Below, piece by piece: positions 1 through 10,774 of a DNA stretch of 64,000 nucleotides. Position numbers and translations under genes: made by a program. Every line of letters begins with the position of its first letter. Position 1 is the first letter of the stretch. This stretch comes from Bryobacterales bacterium. GTDB taxonomy: Bacteria; Acidobacteriota; Terriglobia; Bryobacterales; Bryobacteraceae. Location: assembly GCA_947446025.1 (NCBI GenBank), contig CANFEY010000006.1, forward strand, positions 1-64,000. The letters are read 5' to 3'. The notes beneath the pieces are model-generated. The model had not been told where the DNA came from. It saw nothing but the letters and a program-made list of their open reading frames with translations, and did not search any database.

Positions 1-96
1 AACGCCAGACCGTTCTAGATGCAGCCTACTTGGCTCGCCCGGACAGGTTCGTCCGCAGGCCCCTTACTCCGCTGCCCCTTCCAAAGGAGGTCTGGA

Positions 97-2528
97 TCAA
101 CAAACCACAAAGCTCAGACGAAAATACTCTCTAAACTCCATCCCGGAGTGTCTCAAAGTCGTTGACACGCACCGCGGGCGCATGGTCAACCCCGGGAACA
201 AGTCCACCTTGCCCACCAGCGTTCCGTCCTGGTGGACTGCGGCGATGTAGCGTCCGTCAAAGCGGAAGAACTCGGGATTACGTGGAAGCACGTTGGCGAC
301 AAACGGATTACTGTTGACTCCGTTGTTTCGCACGATAATGCCGAAGCGGGTGTTGGTGAGTGTGTTGTCCGGGGCCAAGACGTTCAGTTGCGTGGGGCTG
401 ACGAAGTACACCAGCGCGGGGCGGCCCTGAATGCTCACGGACACTCCGTCGAGGGCAGTAGGCAGTGCGTTACCCACAAAGTCGCTGCCTTGCCAGATAC
501 GTGTAGTGTTCGCTAGGTTGAAGCCGCGAATGGTCACCCAGGAACCGTTGGCGAAGCCCGGTCCGAAAGCGGCACCATCGTCGACGCTGGTAATCAGCGG
601 ACCCGCTGTACGCACGTGCACGTGGACCATCACCGTCTGCGGCACAGCTTTGCCATCGGCTGAGTTGATGCTCACCTCGCCGCTGTAGTCTCCAACGGCG
701 AGCCCCGTTTTATCCACACGCACAGTGAGTTGCGCCGGAGCTGTCCCGGAAACAGTGTTCACCGTGAGCCATGGGGCCGAACTCGCCGTCGTGAACGCCC
801 CAGCACCGTTGCCCGGTGTGAGGGCAACAACTTCCGTAACAATCGTAGGCGAGCCCTGCGGAGAATCGAAAGACAGCACGTTCTTGTCCAAAGAGAAGTA
901 CGGCTTGGCACCAGGCATCTGGCTGGCTCGCGTAATGGCCGCGAAGGCGTCGATCTTGCCGTAACCCCAACGCGGGTTCGGGTCTGGACCGGTGAACGCA
1001 TCCCGCCGCGCGGTCTGCTGCAGGATGTCCTTGACTTGTTTGGCGTCCAAGGTGGGGTTGATCTCCAGCATCAGCGCGATGAATGCCGGTGACCTGCGGA
1101 CTGGCCGCGCTGACAGCATTTTGACCTGTATAGAAGCCGTTGCCATCCTGCGGCCGAGTACTCTTCCCCCATGTAGTATTTGGCGCGTAGGGGGCAAACA
1201 CGGTGTTCCCAGGATCGCTCACATCCACTCCCAAACGGCCGTCGGGCGTCGGACCAATTCCACTGCCGGACCACAAGTCCCCTACGTGATCCTCTCGAAT
1301 ACCAGTCACAACGCCATCCAGATTGACCCACTTTTCGCGCAGCACGTAGTCGTTCGGCGCGATGTTGTTGAACGCGGAAGCCACATCCCAGACCGTGTTT
1401 CCAGGTACGATGTGGCTCAAGAAGCGGCCCTCACCGTTGATCGTATTGAGTGTCGCGTTGAACTTGCCACCGCTGCTGGTGGTGGCGCGCATAGAGACGG
1501 TATAGAGGCCCGCGGCCCCGGAAAAGAGGATGCGGAACGTCCGGCGGGTCGTCGGACCATAGCCAGTCACTGCCGAGCCCTGATGCGAATAGCTGATGCC
1601 AGAGGGGGTTTGCTGATTGGTGGCATTGTTGGTGGCCAGTGAAACATAGGGACCTAGGGACCCGCCGGGAGTTTTAAGCGTGACGTCGTAGCGGTCGCTC
1701 TCTGGATACCAGACTTCTAGGCTGATCGTTCCGGCATCGAGTTTCTCCAATTCCAGGTTGAGAGTCTGGCCCTGCGCGATGGTTGCCGAGGCGTGGTTAT
1801 CCTGGCCGCCGTCTTCACTGGAGCCGGTCACGAAAACGCGGCCTGGCTTCCCCGTGCCGAACGTAGAATCGATCAGCTTCGCGCGCGTGCTGGTGCCGTT
1901 CTGTGGTCCACCGACGGAGCCGATATTGGGCAACATCACAACAGGAATACCCAGGGCGGCGGCTTGTTCGATGGCGAAGTCGATGGCGTTGGGAATGTCG
2001 TTGGCGTTGGAGATGTAGGCCGGTTCCACGGCTTGGTCGTCATGGGCGGCAGCTCCGCCCACGATCTGAACCATGAGGATCTTCGCTTTGGGGGCCTCGC
2101 CGCGATACTTCCAATCCCGGCTGTTGCGTCCGTTGCCGGCGGCGATGCCTGTCGTGGTGGTGCCATGGCCCACGGCGTCGCGATGGATCAGCGGGGTTCC
2201 ACCGGCCAGCGCTGCGTTGATCTGTTGCTTCGTGTAAACAGTGCCCCGCTTGTATTTGTTGTTGGCGTCGTTAAGCACCGGAAGGGTCGGTGAAGTCTAG
2301 GATGCCTTCAATGCGCGTGGTCCCATCGGGATTGCGGAAGTCGTTATTCTTCCAGTCCACGCCGCGGTCAAGTATCGCCACCCGGACATCCTTGCCGGAG
2401 ACGCCGAACTTGCGGACAGCCTCATCCACGCGCGTCTCCACGCGGGCCTTGTCCATCGACCGGAGTGTTACCAGTGGACTCAAGAGCAGGGCAGCACCGA
2501 TCAGGGGTAAGGGACGAAGGAAACGCAT
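97..2528 (-). pseudogene. Subtilisin-like S8 peptidase with TIGR03437-like C-terminal domain, split by frameshifts
   Basis: Three consecutive minus-strand ORFs (2271-2528, 710-2278, 97-1197) carry in order VAILDRGVDW (Asp region), HRDAVGHGTTTTGIAAGN (His region), AVSAASPQVTG (Ser region) and ITSVDDGAAFGPGFANGSWVTIRG...VYFVSPTQLNVLAP (TIGR03437-like). Confidence 0.85.
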
Positions 2529-2605
2529 GTTGGATATTCTACACCCGTTTTCAAAGGAAATTGGGTTGCACGCCTGGGCAGGTGGGTGCGTCTAAGCTAG
2601 TAGCT

Positions 2606-3109
2606 ATGGACCGTACACGCCGAAACGCACGCCGCCGGGGCTTCTCCCTCATCGAACTTTTGATCGTCGTCGCGATCATCCTGATCATCGCCATGGTGGC
2701 GATCCCCAAGATGAACGTGCAGTTGATGTCGGCGCGGGAAATGGGGGCGATTCGCGAGATCGACGCCATCCACCAGGCACAAACCCAGTATTATTCACAG
2801 TTTGGACGCTTCGCGCAAAACCTGGCCGAATTGGGTCCCCCCAGCGGTGGCACGCCTGGACCGGCGGCTGCGGATCTGCTCCCGTCGTCCCTTTCCAGCG
2901 GCAAAAAGGGCGGACACATCTTTACGGTAACGGTCACCCAGACAGGTTATGCCATCAGCGTTGTCCCGGAACAGTTTGGCAGCTCCGGTCGGCGAACGTT
3001 CTACTCCGATCAGACGCTTGAAAAACATGAGAACTGGTCCGCCGAGCCCGCCACGGCGCAAAGCCCGACTCTAGGCGCTACTCAGACCACCGGGACCGAC
3101 GCTAAGTAA
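2606..3109 (+). CDS. Type IV pilin-like protein with prepilin N-terminal cleavage/methylation motif
   Basis: RRGFSLIELLIVVAIILIIAMVAIPKM is a canonical prepilin signal; start ATG 2606. Confidence 0.9.
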   Translation: MDRTRRNARRRGFSLIELLIVVAIILIIAMVAIPKMNVQLMSAREMGAIREIDAIHQAQTQYYSQFGRFAQNLAELGPPSGGTPGPAAADLLPSSLSSGKKGGHIFTVTVTQTGYAISVVPEQFGSSGRRTFYSDQTLEKHENWSAEPATAQSPTLGATQTTGTDAK

Positions 3110-4291
3110 TTCCGCTTCGATCCCGGCCGCCGCCTCGCGCAGCCACTCGGCCTCGCGATTCCGGCGCAGCTGATCCAGGATGTCGGCGCGGTAATTCAAC
3201 GTCCGGGCGACCTCTGCGGGACGCCCGCTCTTTTCCCACACCTTCGCGGCCAATTCCAGTTCGCGATCCGCCCCATGAAAACGGCCAGTGCGCTCTTCAA
3301 TCTGCGCCAGCAGCTCGTGCGCCACGGCCTCCCTGGGCCCGCCCTCGCGGCGGAACACATCGATGCTGTCGGTCAGCAGCTCCCGAGCCCGCCCCAGGTT
3401 GCCCCAACCCGCATAGACGTTCGCCAGACTGTATTGCAGGACGGCGACTTCTTCCACGTTCTTGAGTCCCTTGCCCTCCAGCTTCATCGCCAGACAGCGC
3501 TCGTATTGCTCCGCTGCACCGTCCAGGTCGCCCGAGTCCTCGTAGCACGCCGCGAGCTTTTGCAGCGTTTCCAGCGCGTCCGGCGAATCGGCACCGGACT
3601 TCTCCCGAATCGCCAGACTGCGCCGCAAACAATCCTTGGCCCGCTCCGCGTCGCCCTGATCCCGGTAGATGCAGCCGATCTCGAAGAGCAATCCGCCCAT
3701 CTCAGGACTCTCCGCCCCACAGCTCCGCTCATGCAGCGCAATGGATTTTTCAAGGGCCGGTACAGCTTCTTCGGCGTATCCAATCTTGTGCCGAGCCACC
3801 GCCAACCGGTGTACACGCTTGGCCATGCGCAGCGGGTCCGGATGCGGCAATGCGGCTCCCCTGCGGATAGCTTGCTCTTCCACCTTTTCTAGAGCAGCGA
3901 AGTTCTTCTGGTCCGTGAACACGTCGGCCAATGCGTCCAGGCAGTTGACGTACTCCTCGCCATCCGACGCTTTTGCCGCGATCTCAATGGCGGCGCGCAC
4001 CGTCACCTCCGCTGATTCGAGCTGCTTGGGATTGTCCTCAGCCGTGCGGCGCTGCGCATCGGCCAATTCCAGCCGGAACCTGACGCGCTGCTTCGGCGGA
4101 GCCTTGCGGGCATCGGCCTCTTCCACCGCGACCGCCAGATGCCGTAGGGCCTCGGTGAAGTTGCGCGCCTTGAGGTGCCGTTCCGCCTCTGACCGGTGCC
4201 AGTTGCGGTCCAGTGTCCATGCCGCCGGCTTCTTGCCCTTGGTCCCCACGCGGGAAAAGCTCCACTGGGCGTTTTTGAGGAATCCGAACAC
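3071..4291 (-). CDS. Tetratricopeptide repeat protein
   Basis: 406 aa with TPR-like repeats (ALEKSIALHERSCG, CLRRSLAIREKSG, QYERCLAMKLEG). Confidence 0.8.
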   Translation of the reverse strand: MFGFLKNAQWSFSRVGTKGKKPAAWTLDRNWHRSEAERHLKARNFTEALRHLAVAVEEADARKAPPKQRVRFRLELADAQRRTAEDNPKQLESAEVTVRAAIEIAAKASDGEEYVNCLDALADVFTDQKNFAALEKVEEQAIRRGAALPHPDPLRMAKRVHRLAVARHKIGYAEEAVPALEKSIALHERSCGAESPEMGGLLFEIGCIYRDQGDAERAKDCLRRSLAIREKSGADSPDALETLQKLAACYEDSGDLDGAAEQYERCLAMKLEGKGLKNVEEVAVLQYSLANVYAGWGNLGRARELLTDSIDVFRREGGPREAVAHELLAQIEERTGRFHGADRELELAAKVWEKSGRPAEVARTLNYRADILDQLRRNREAEWLREAAAGIEAELLSVGPGGLSSA

Positions 4292-4334
4292 GCTTTATGG
4301 ATCGGCGGCCTAAGGCCTTTACATTACCCCTGCA

Positions 4335-5552
4335 TCACCGCTGGTACCAGTAAACGGTGTCCAAAGTGAGCGGCTGTTCCGAGTAAGTGACGGCGGACTG
4401 CCCCGCCAGCCTTATTGGGACCGAGGGCGCGACCGGGAGTTGGTCATTGCTCAGCAGAAACCCGCCGGGCTTGAGCATCGCGGCGATGTTCGCCAGAGCG
4501 AGCGCCTGCTCAAACGGGTTGTAGTAGACCAGGATGTTGGTGGCGACGATGAGGTCAAACTTCTCCTCAGGCTTGAGGCGCAGCTGCTGGCCGACGATGT
4601 TGAGGTCCGCCGCGTCGATCGCCGGAACGGGGAAACGCGCGGCTCGGGTCTCCACATTCTTGAGCGGAGCCGGGATCGGATCAACCGCCTCGGGCCCGAA
4701 GGTCTTCCAGTATTCGAGCGCCGCGGGAGTCCACGAGCGGGTCGTGTCGCGCGGGAGCTGGATGGTGTAACTGGTGCGCGTCCGCAGAGTAGCGATGTGC
4801 GCAATCACGCGCGGGCTGATGTCGAGGATTGTAACGCTGGGCGTGCCCAGTCCCAGCCGCCGCACCGAGTCATGCACAGCGAAAGGCTGCAGCGTCTGCA
4901 GCGGATAAAAGTCGAAGCCGGCCTCCTTATCAATAAAGTCCAGCCCCGGCCCGATGATGGCAGCCCGTGCCACCGAGCGCAGTAGCCCGCGTGCCTGAAT
5001 TTCCCGCAGCGCGACGTCGACGGCGTAGTTTGGCAGGATTGTCGTGTCGAGCGAAACCCCGCGCGTGCTGAATGCGTTCGCCGCCGAGTCCTGCTGCGCG
5101 ATCTGCGCGTTGATCTCGATCTTCTCCTTGAGCACGCGCTGCACGTTGTCGAGTACAAAAGGCCCCGCGTCTTTCCCCGCAAGCAGCGTCTTGACGAACC
5201 CGAGCCGCTCATTTCCCACAGGGCTGGCCTTCAGCAAATCGTCCAGCCGCGCGCGCAGCAACCCCGCCCGCGTCTCCGCGGCGAAATTCTCCAGTGTCAT
5301 CCGAGGCAGTGCGGTGAAGGAGGTTCCGTAGAACAGCAAGTTGACCATGGAATCAAGGTCTCCCTGATGCAGCCGCGCCCGGATCGCCGAGTCTTTGTCT
5401 TTAGCCCAAGCCGCAAAGGCGCGCGCGTCGGCCGATTTCAGCTCCGGCGGCGCAAGCTCTTGCAACACGCCGCGAATGGATTCGTAAGGCGTAGCGACGC
5501 GGTCCGCCGCGAGCACCGGCAGCGCCAAAAGGAGGAGTAAGAAAGCCCGCAC
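4335..5552 (-). CDS. Secreted or membrane-anchored protein with class I SAM-methyltransferase-like domain
   Basis: N-terminal signal MRAFLLLLLALPVLA; KFDLIVATNILVYYNPFEQALALANIAAMLKPGGFLLSNDQL motif. Confidence 0.7.
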   Translation of the reverse strand: MRAFLLLLLALPVLAADRVATPYESIRGVLQELAPPELKSADARAFAAWAKDKDSAIRARLHQGDLDSMVNLLFYGTSFTALPRMTLENFAAETRAGLLRARLDDLLKASPVGNERLGFVKTLLAGKDAGPFVLDNVQRVLKEKIEINAQIAQQDSAANAFSTRGVSLDTTILPNYAVDVALREIQARGLLRSVARAAIIGPGLDFIDKEAGFDFYPLQTLQPFAVHDSVRRLGLGTPSVTILDISPRVIAHIATLRTRTSYTIQLPRDTTRSWTPAALEYWKTFGPEAVDPIPAPLKNVETRAARFPVPAIDAADLNIVGQQLRLKPEEKFDLIVATNILVYYNPFEQALALANIAAMLKPGGFLLSNDQLPVAPSVPIRLAGQSAVTYSEQPLTLDTVYWYQR

Positions 5553-5618
5553 GGCAACTATTCTCTCGCAAAGCCGCGAAGATCCGCAAAGGTTTTCTTG
5601 GCGCGCGTGAGTGCCTTC

Positions 5619-7208
5619 CTACCCCTGCATCGCCGACAAAAACTGCGCGTTGGACGCCGTTTTCGACAGCTTGTCGATCAGCAGTTCCATGCTCTCGCTA
5701 GGAGACAACGGGTTGAGGACCTTGCGCAGAACCCACACGCGGTTGATCTCTTCCTTGGGCAGCAGGAGTTCCTCTTTGCGCGTGCCGGACTTGGAGATAT
5801 CGATGGCCGGGAACACGCGTTTGTCCATCAACTTGCGGTCCAGATGGATTTCCATGTTGCCGGTGCCTTTGAACTCTTCAAAAATGACGTCGTCCATGCG
5901 GCTGCCGGTATCTACCAGCGCCGAGGCGACGATGGTCAACGATCCACCCTCTTCAATATTGCGGGCGGCTCCGAAGAAGCGCTTGGGGCGTTGCAGCGCG
6001 TTGGAATCGACGCCGCCGGAGAGTACCTTGCCCGAGGGCGGCACCACGGTGTTGTAGGCGCGCGCCAGACGCGTGATGGAATCGAGCAGGATAACGACGT
6101 CCTTCTTATGCTCAACCAGGCGCTTGGCTTTTTCGATCACCATTTCGGCCACTTGCACGTGCCGCGTTGCGGGTTCGTCAAAGGTGGAGCTGATGACTTC
6201 GCCGCGCACGCTGCGCTGCATGTCGGTGACTTCTTCGGGGCGCTCATCGATGAGCAGCACGATGAGGCTGACTTCCGGGTGATTGTGCGTGATGGAGTTG
6301 GCGATGTTCTGCAGCAGCATCGTCTTGCCGGTGCGGGGGGCTGCGACGATCAAGCCGCGCTGGCCCTTTCCGATGGGCGTGAGCAGATCCATCACACGGC
6401 CGGAGTAGTTATCCTTGACCGTTTCCATCTTCAACCGCTGTTGCGGATAGAGCGGCGTGAGGTTGTCGAAGAAAATTTTATTGCGCGCTTCCTCTGGCGG
6501 CTCAAAGTTGATGGCGTCGACTTTGATCAGCGCGAAGTAACGCTCGCCTTCCTTGGGCGGGCGGATCTGGCCGCTGACGGTGTCGCCGGTGCGCAGGTCA
6601 AAGCGGCGGATTTGTGAGGGCGAGACGTAGACGTCGTCGGGACCCGGAAGGTAGTTGTACTCAGGAGCTCGCAGGAAGCCAAAGCCGTCGGGCAGGCATT
6701 CGAGCACTCCTTCTGAGAATATGAGGCCGCTCTTTTCGGCTTGACCTTGCAGGATTTTGAAGATCAGTTCCTGTTTGCGCACGCCGGCGTAGTTCTGGAC
6801 GCCCTGGTTCTTGGCGATTTCGTTGAGCTCTTGGATGCTCATGTCCTTCAGTTCGACGAGGTCCAGCGCTCCTGCCTTACCCTGGTTGCCCTGGGCGCGG
6901 CGACGCGCGGTGCCACCGAACATGCGGCCCATGGGGGCTCCGGCGGGGGGATTCTGGGAGGACGGAGGAGGCTGGGGTGGGGCGGCTGCTGCGGCGGGAG
7001 GGGCTTCCGCCTTCACTTCTTTTACTTCAGCGGCAGGAGCAGGGGCCGGAGCCGGTTCGGCTTTCGCCTCCGCAGCGGGAGCGGCCTCAGCCTTCGGCTT
7101 GTGCGCCTTAGGCTTGTGCTCTTTCTCCGCCTTGGGTGCCGGAGCGGCTTCTTCGCCGGATTGCCCGGCGTCTACGGAGTCTTTGATTTCGTCGTGATCG
7201 TTTGCCAA
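5619..7208 (-). CDS. rho: Transcription termination factor Rho with long Ala/Pro/Lys/Glu-rich N-terminal extension
   Basis: [58 protein letters not shown] start at 7208 preceded by GGAG-rich sequence is preferred over the longer 7244 ORF. Confidence 0.95.
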   Translation of the reverse strand: MANDHDEIKDSVDAGQSGEEAAPAPKAEKEHKPKAHKPKAEAAPAAEAKAEPAPAPAPAAEVKEVKAEAPPAAAAAPPQPPPSSQNPPAGAPMGRMFGGTARRRAQGNQGKAGALDLVELKDMSIQELNEIAKNQGVQNYAGVRKQELIFKILQGQAEKSGLIFSEGVLECLPDGFGFLRAPEYNYLPGPDDVYVSPSQIRRFDLRTGDTVSGQIRPPKEGERYFALIKVDAINFEPPEEARNKIFFDNLTPLYPQQRLKMETVKDNYSGRVMDLLTPIGKGQRGLIVAAPRTGKTMLLQNIANSITHNHPEVSLIVLLIDERPEEVTDMQRSVRGEVISSTFDEPATRHVQVAEMVIEKAKRLVEHKKDVVILLDSITRLARAYNTVVPPSGKVLSGGVDSNALQRPKRFFGAARNIEEGGSLTIVASALVDTGSRMDDVIFEEFKGTGNMEIHLDRKLMDKRVFPAIDISKSGTRKEELLLPKEEINRVWVLRKVLNPLSPSESMELLIDKLSKTASNAQFLSAMQG

Positions 7209-7747
7209 ATTTCCCTCACTCCCCGGCCTGTGACGGCCGAGCATTCGAGCATTTCTCCGCTGTATCCTTCGCGAAGCGCCCGCTGGCTCTGGTGTTTCTC
7301 TTTTTGCGTTTTCAGCTTATCTGCCTTGGTGACTACTACTATGAACGGCTGTTGCTGCTCTTCCAACCACTCCCGCAGCTCGATATCTTTCGGCATCCAC
7401 CCCCGGCGCGAATCGATCAGCAGGACCGCCAGTTTCAGCGCGTCGCGCCCGACGAGATAGCTTTCGATAAGCTCCTGCCAGTTGCTGGTGATCGCCTTGG
7501 GAACTTTTGCGTAACCATAGCCGGGGAGATCCACAAACCGGAATCCGCCGTCGACCTGAAAAAAATTGATCGCTTGCGTCCGGCCCGGCCAACTACTGAC
7601 CTTGGCCACGTCGCCCCCGCCACCGATAAGTGCGTTCAGCAAGCTGGACTTTCCAACGTTGCTGCGGCCCAGGAACGCGATCTCGGGTTCCGCGGGGCTG
7701 GGGAACTGCTCCGAGCTAACTGCACTTAGTATAAAACGTGCGGGCAT
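7172..7747 (-). CDS. engB: Ribosome biogenesis GTP-binding protein YsxC/EngB
   Basis: [38 protein letters not shown]. Confidence 0.95.
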   Translation of the reverse strand: MPARFILSAVSSEQFPSPAEPEIAFLGRSNVGKSSLLNALIGGGGDVAKVSSWPGRTQAINFFQVDGGFRFVDLPGYGYAKVPKAITSNWQELIESYLVGRDALKLAVLLIDSRRGWMPKDIELREWLEEQQQPFIVVVTKADKLKTQKEKHQSQRALREGYSGEMLECSAVTGRGVREIWQTITTKSKTP

Positions 7748-7831
7748 GGATTTGGGTGGGGTGGTCGGGAAAACGGGAAAGCAGGGAGGCGCGGTGTCTG
7801 TCCCTAGTCTACATCATGTTTAAGAAGCGTA

Positions 7832-7903
7832 CATCCCCTTCATCCCCTTTATCTGCGCCTGGGAAATCCGGGCTGCTTTTTTTGGCGACCGATGAAGGGG
7901 ATG
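7832..7903. repeat. Intergenic stem-loop with perfect 13-bp inverted repeat CATCCCCTTCATC / GATGAAGGGGATG
   Basis: CATCCCCTTCATC at 7832-7844 and its exact reverse complement at 7891-7903. Confidence 0.85.
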
Positions 7904-7994
7904 CATGGGATAGGATTTTTGCGTGCGACTCTCGAGGTGTCAGCCTCCCCGCGTCTCTCGTCTTGGCTGCGGGGGGTCCGGCCTAATCCCGTGA

Positions 7995-8058
7995 ATCCCC
8001 TTCATCTGTGGCCATTTCTCCGTGCTTTCATTTGGCCACAGATGTAGGGGGTGAAGGG
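7995..8058. repeat. Second intergenic inverted repeat sharing the CCCCTTCATC core
   Basis: CATCTGTGGCCA (within 7997-8014) and TGGCCACAGATG at 8033-8044 are exact reverse complements, flanked by CCCCTT and AGGGGG. Confidence 0.85.
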
Positions 8059-8164
8059 ATCAAACAGGACCAAAACGATCCAATATTGTGCTATACTCCA
8101 GTTGCAAGCTTGTATCCCTAGTCCTATTGACGATTTGGGCTGGAAACATGATACTGATAAACAG

Positions 8165-8407
8165 ATGCAAATGAGTGTCAACAGGAACCTGACTCATCTT
8201 CAGCGCGGGGAGACCGGAATTCTGGATCGGCTGGACCTCCCAGAGGCCGATGCGCGGCGGTTGATGGAGTTGGGATTCATCCCTGGGCACAGCGTTACGC
8301 CGGCGCATTCGGCTCCGTTTGGGGGCGACCCGAGGGTGTTCCGGGTGGATGGGTCGGAGATCGCGCTGCGGCGGGAGACGGCTGCGCATCTTATTTTAAG
8401 GGCGTAG
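8165..8407 (+). CDS. feoA: Ferrous iron transport protein A (FeoA/SH3-like)
   Basis: ILDRLDLPEADARRLMELGFIPGHSVTPAHSAPFGGDPRVFRVDGSEIALRRETAAHLIL; directly upstream of feoB. Start could also be 8171. Confidence 0.85.
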   Translation: MQMSVNRNLTHLQRGETGILDRLDLPEADARRLMELGFIPGHSVTPAHSAPFGGDPRVFRVDGSEIALRRETAAHLILRA

Positions 8408-8413
8408 GAAACG

Positions 8414-10312
8414 ATGGCGGATTGCCACACAGATTCGACGGCGACTTTACCCGCTCCGGCGGATGCGCCGCATCATGTGGTGGCGATCATCGGGCCGCCG
8501 AACGCGGGCAAATCCACACTGTTCAACCGCATCACGGGGATGCGCCAGAAGGTAGCGAACTTTCCGGGCGTCACGGTGGAACACCACATGGGCAAGGTGC
8601 GGCTGGCCTCGGGGCGCGAGATTACAGCCGTGGATTTGCCTGGCATCTATAGCTTGGAACCGCGCACCGATGACGAGCGTGTTTCGCACGACGTCCTGAT
8701 GGGCAAGATGCCGGGACTTCCCCGCCCTGACGCTGTGCTGCTGGTGCTGGATTCGACGAACCTTGGACGGCATCTAATGCTCGCCGCGCCGGTGCTGAGT
8801 TTGGGGCTGCCGACGCTGGTGATCCTGAACATGGCAGACGACTTGTCGAGCCGCGGCGGTTCGCTGGACGTGGCGGCGTTGAGCGCCCAACTGGGTGCGC
8901 CGGTGGCGATGACCAGCGCCAAGCGTGGCGACGGGCTTGACAAGGTGATGCAGTTTCTCGCCGGGACGGCCAGTTCCGGGCAGCGCGTGGCTCCGAAGAT
9001 GCAGTTGCCCGTATTGCAGAACGTTCCCAGTTGCCGCAAGTGGGCCTCCGATATCGGTGCCAGAGGGAAGTACCGCGCGCCTGCTCCGCCGTTGTGGACG
9101 CGGCGGCTGGACGACGTATTTCTGCATCCCTACTGGGGTCCGGCCGTGTTTGCCTTCGTGGTGATCGCGGTGTTCCAGGCGATCTTCTCCTGGGCCACGC
9201 CGATCATGGACGCGGTCTCGGCGGGCATCGAAAGCTCTGGTGCGTGGCTGGGCGGGCAGATCACCAATCCTTTACTGAAGTCGCTGATCGTGGATGGCGT
9301 CTGGAGCGGCGTGGGAAGCGTGCTGGTGTTCCTGCCGCAGATCCTGCTGCTGTTTTTCTTCATCGGGATACTGGAGGACTCGGGCTACTTGGCTCGGGCC
9401 GCGATGATCGCCGACCGCACCATGTCGCGCGTGGGCTTGCAGGGCAAGAGCTTCATTCCTTTGCTATCGGCATACGCGTGCGCGGTGCCGGCCATCATGG
9501 CCACGCGCACCATTGAGAACAAACGGGACCGCATTGCCACGATTCTGATCGCGCCGTTCATGACGTGTTCGGCGCGGCTGCCGGTGTATGCGCTGATCAT
9601 CGGGGCGTTCATTCCTGACCGGCAGCTGGTGGGCATGTTCCTGAGCACGCGCACGGCGATGATGCTGGGGCTGTACGTGCTTGGCTTCGTGGCCGCGGTG
9701 CTGACGGCTCGGGTGTTGAAATCGACGATCCTGCGCAGCGGGCGGACGGCATTCGTGCTGGAGATGCCGCCTTATCGCTGGCCTACCGCCCAATCCATCG
9801 GGCTGCGGCTGCTGGACCGCGCAAAGGTGTTTCTGCAACGCGCGGGCACAGTGATTCTGGCCATCGCGGTGGTGTTATGGGTGCTGGCGAATCTGCCACT
9901 GACCAACGGCCAGCCGCCGGAGATCGCGCAGAGCATCGCGGGATCGATTGGGCATTTTGTGGAGCCCGTGATCAAACCACTGGGTTTCAACTGGAAGATC
10001 GGCATCGGACTCATCACGTCTCTGGCGGCGCGCGAGGTGATCGTGGGCACGCTAGGGACGATTTACGGGATCGAGGGCACCACTAGCGACGTGGGGTTGC
10101 AGGCGGCGTTGCGGAGTGACCTGACGATGGGCGGGGCTGTGGCGCTGCTGATCTTTTTCGCGTTCGCGATGCAATGCATGTCGACCAGCGCGGTGGTGCG
10201 GCGCGAGACGGGGAGTTGGAAGTGGCCGGCGATCCAGTTCGGCTACATGACGGGCCTGGCGTATGTTTGCGCGTTTGCGGCGAACAAGCTGGTTACAGCG
10301 CTTTGGGGGTAG
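8414..10312 (+). CDS. feoB: Ferrous iron transport protein B
   Basis: GPPNAGKSTLFNRITGMRQKVANFPGVTVE, LPGIYSL, multiple TM segments including SLAAREVIVGTLGTIY. Confidence 0.97.
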   Translation: MADCHTDSTATLPAPADAPHHVVAIIGPPNAGKSTLFNRITGMRQKVANFPGVTVEHHMGKVRLASGREITAVDLPGIYSLEPRTDDERVSHDVLMGKMPGLPRPDAVLLVLDSTNLGRHLMLAAPVLSLGLPTLVILNMADDLSSRGGSLDVAALSAQLGAPVAMTSAKRGDGLDKVMQFLAGTASSGQRVAPKMQLPVLQNVPSCRKWASDIGARGKYRAPAPPLWTRRLDDVFLHPYWGPAVFAFVVIAVFQAIFSWATPIMDAVSAGIESSGAWLGGQITNPLLKSLIVDGVWSGVGSVLVFLPQILLLFFFIGILEDSGYLARAAMIADRTMSRVGLQGKSFIPLLSAYACAVPAIMATRTIENKRDRIATILIAPFMTCSARLPVYALIIGAFIPDRQLVGMFLSTRTAMMLGLYVLGFVAAVLTARVLKSTILRSGRTAFVLEMPPYRWPTAQSIGLRLLDRAKVFLQRAGTVILAIAVVLWVLANLPLTNGQPPEIAQSIAGSIGHFVEPVIKPLGFNWKIGIGLITSLAAREVIVGTLGTIYGIEGTTSDVGLQAALRSDLTMGGAVALLIFFAFAMQCMSTSAVVRRETGSWKWPAIQFGYMTGLAYVCAFAANKLVTALWG

Positions 10313-10318
10313 CTCAGG

Positions 10319-10531
10319 CTACGCCAAGACCGCGATCGTGCCGGCGAGTGTGGTCGGTTCCGGGATTGGGTCGCCATCTTCGCGCAGGGCTTCCAGGTGC
10401 ATCTCAATCGCCTCTTCCATAAGCGACTCCACTTCTTCTTTCGTGGAGGCCGCAGCGATGCAACCGGGGAGGTCCGGGACGTAGGCGCTGTACCCGGTTG
10501 CCGCCTTTTCGTAGATCACGGTGTAGGTCAT
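10319..10531 (-). CDS. hicB: HicB-family antitoxin
   Basis: MTYTVIYEKAATGYSAYVPDLPGCIAAASTKEEVESLMEEAIEMHLEALREDGDPIPEP. Confidence 0.9.
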   Translation of the reverse strand: MTYTVIYEKAATGYSAYVPDLPGCIAAASTKEEVESLMEEAIEMHLEALREDGDPIPEPTTLAGTIAVLA

Positions 10532-10716
10532 GGTTTGATCCCCGCTTGTACTAGGATACTGCGAAGTGTCTTCGGCGCTACGTCTTGGGAAGGGTGCCCG
10601 GCGATGGTGACCGTGCCCGGTTTGGATGGATGCTTGTATTGCCTGTGGCTTCCACGCTGGCGGACGATGTGCCAGCCATCGCCTTCCACTTGCTTGATCG
10701 CATCGCGCACCTTCAT
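10528..10716 (-). CDS. hicA: HicA-family mRNA interferase toxin
   Basis: MKVRDAIKQVEGDGWHIVRQRGSHRQYKHPSKPGTVTIAGHPSQDVAPKTLRSILVQAGI; 4-nt overlap with hicB. Confidence 0.9.
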   Translation of the reverse strand: MKVRDAIKQVEGDGWHIVRQRGSHRQYKHPSKPGTVTIAGHPSQDVAPKTLRSILVQAGIKP

Positions 10717-10774
10717 GTTGGCACGGAGGGTGGGAGCCATCCTGATACACTCCAAGATTAGTCTTGAACCAAAG

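Noticed and set aside
5598-6617. 339-aa plus-strand ORF
   Set aside because: Lies antisense to rho; composition is a mirror of rho codons, no recognisable motifs.
8148-8171. Possible Fur-box-like GATACTGATAAACAGATGC before feoA
   Set aside because: Too degenerate compared with a Fur consensus; not supportable by eye.
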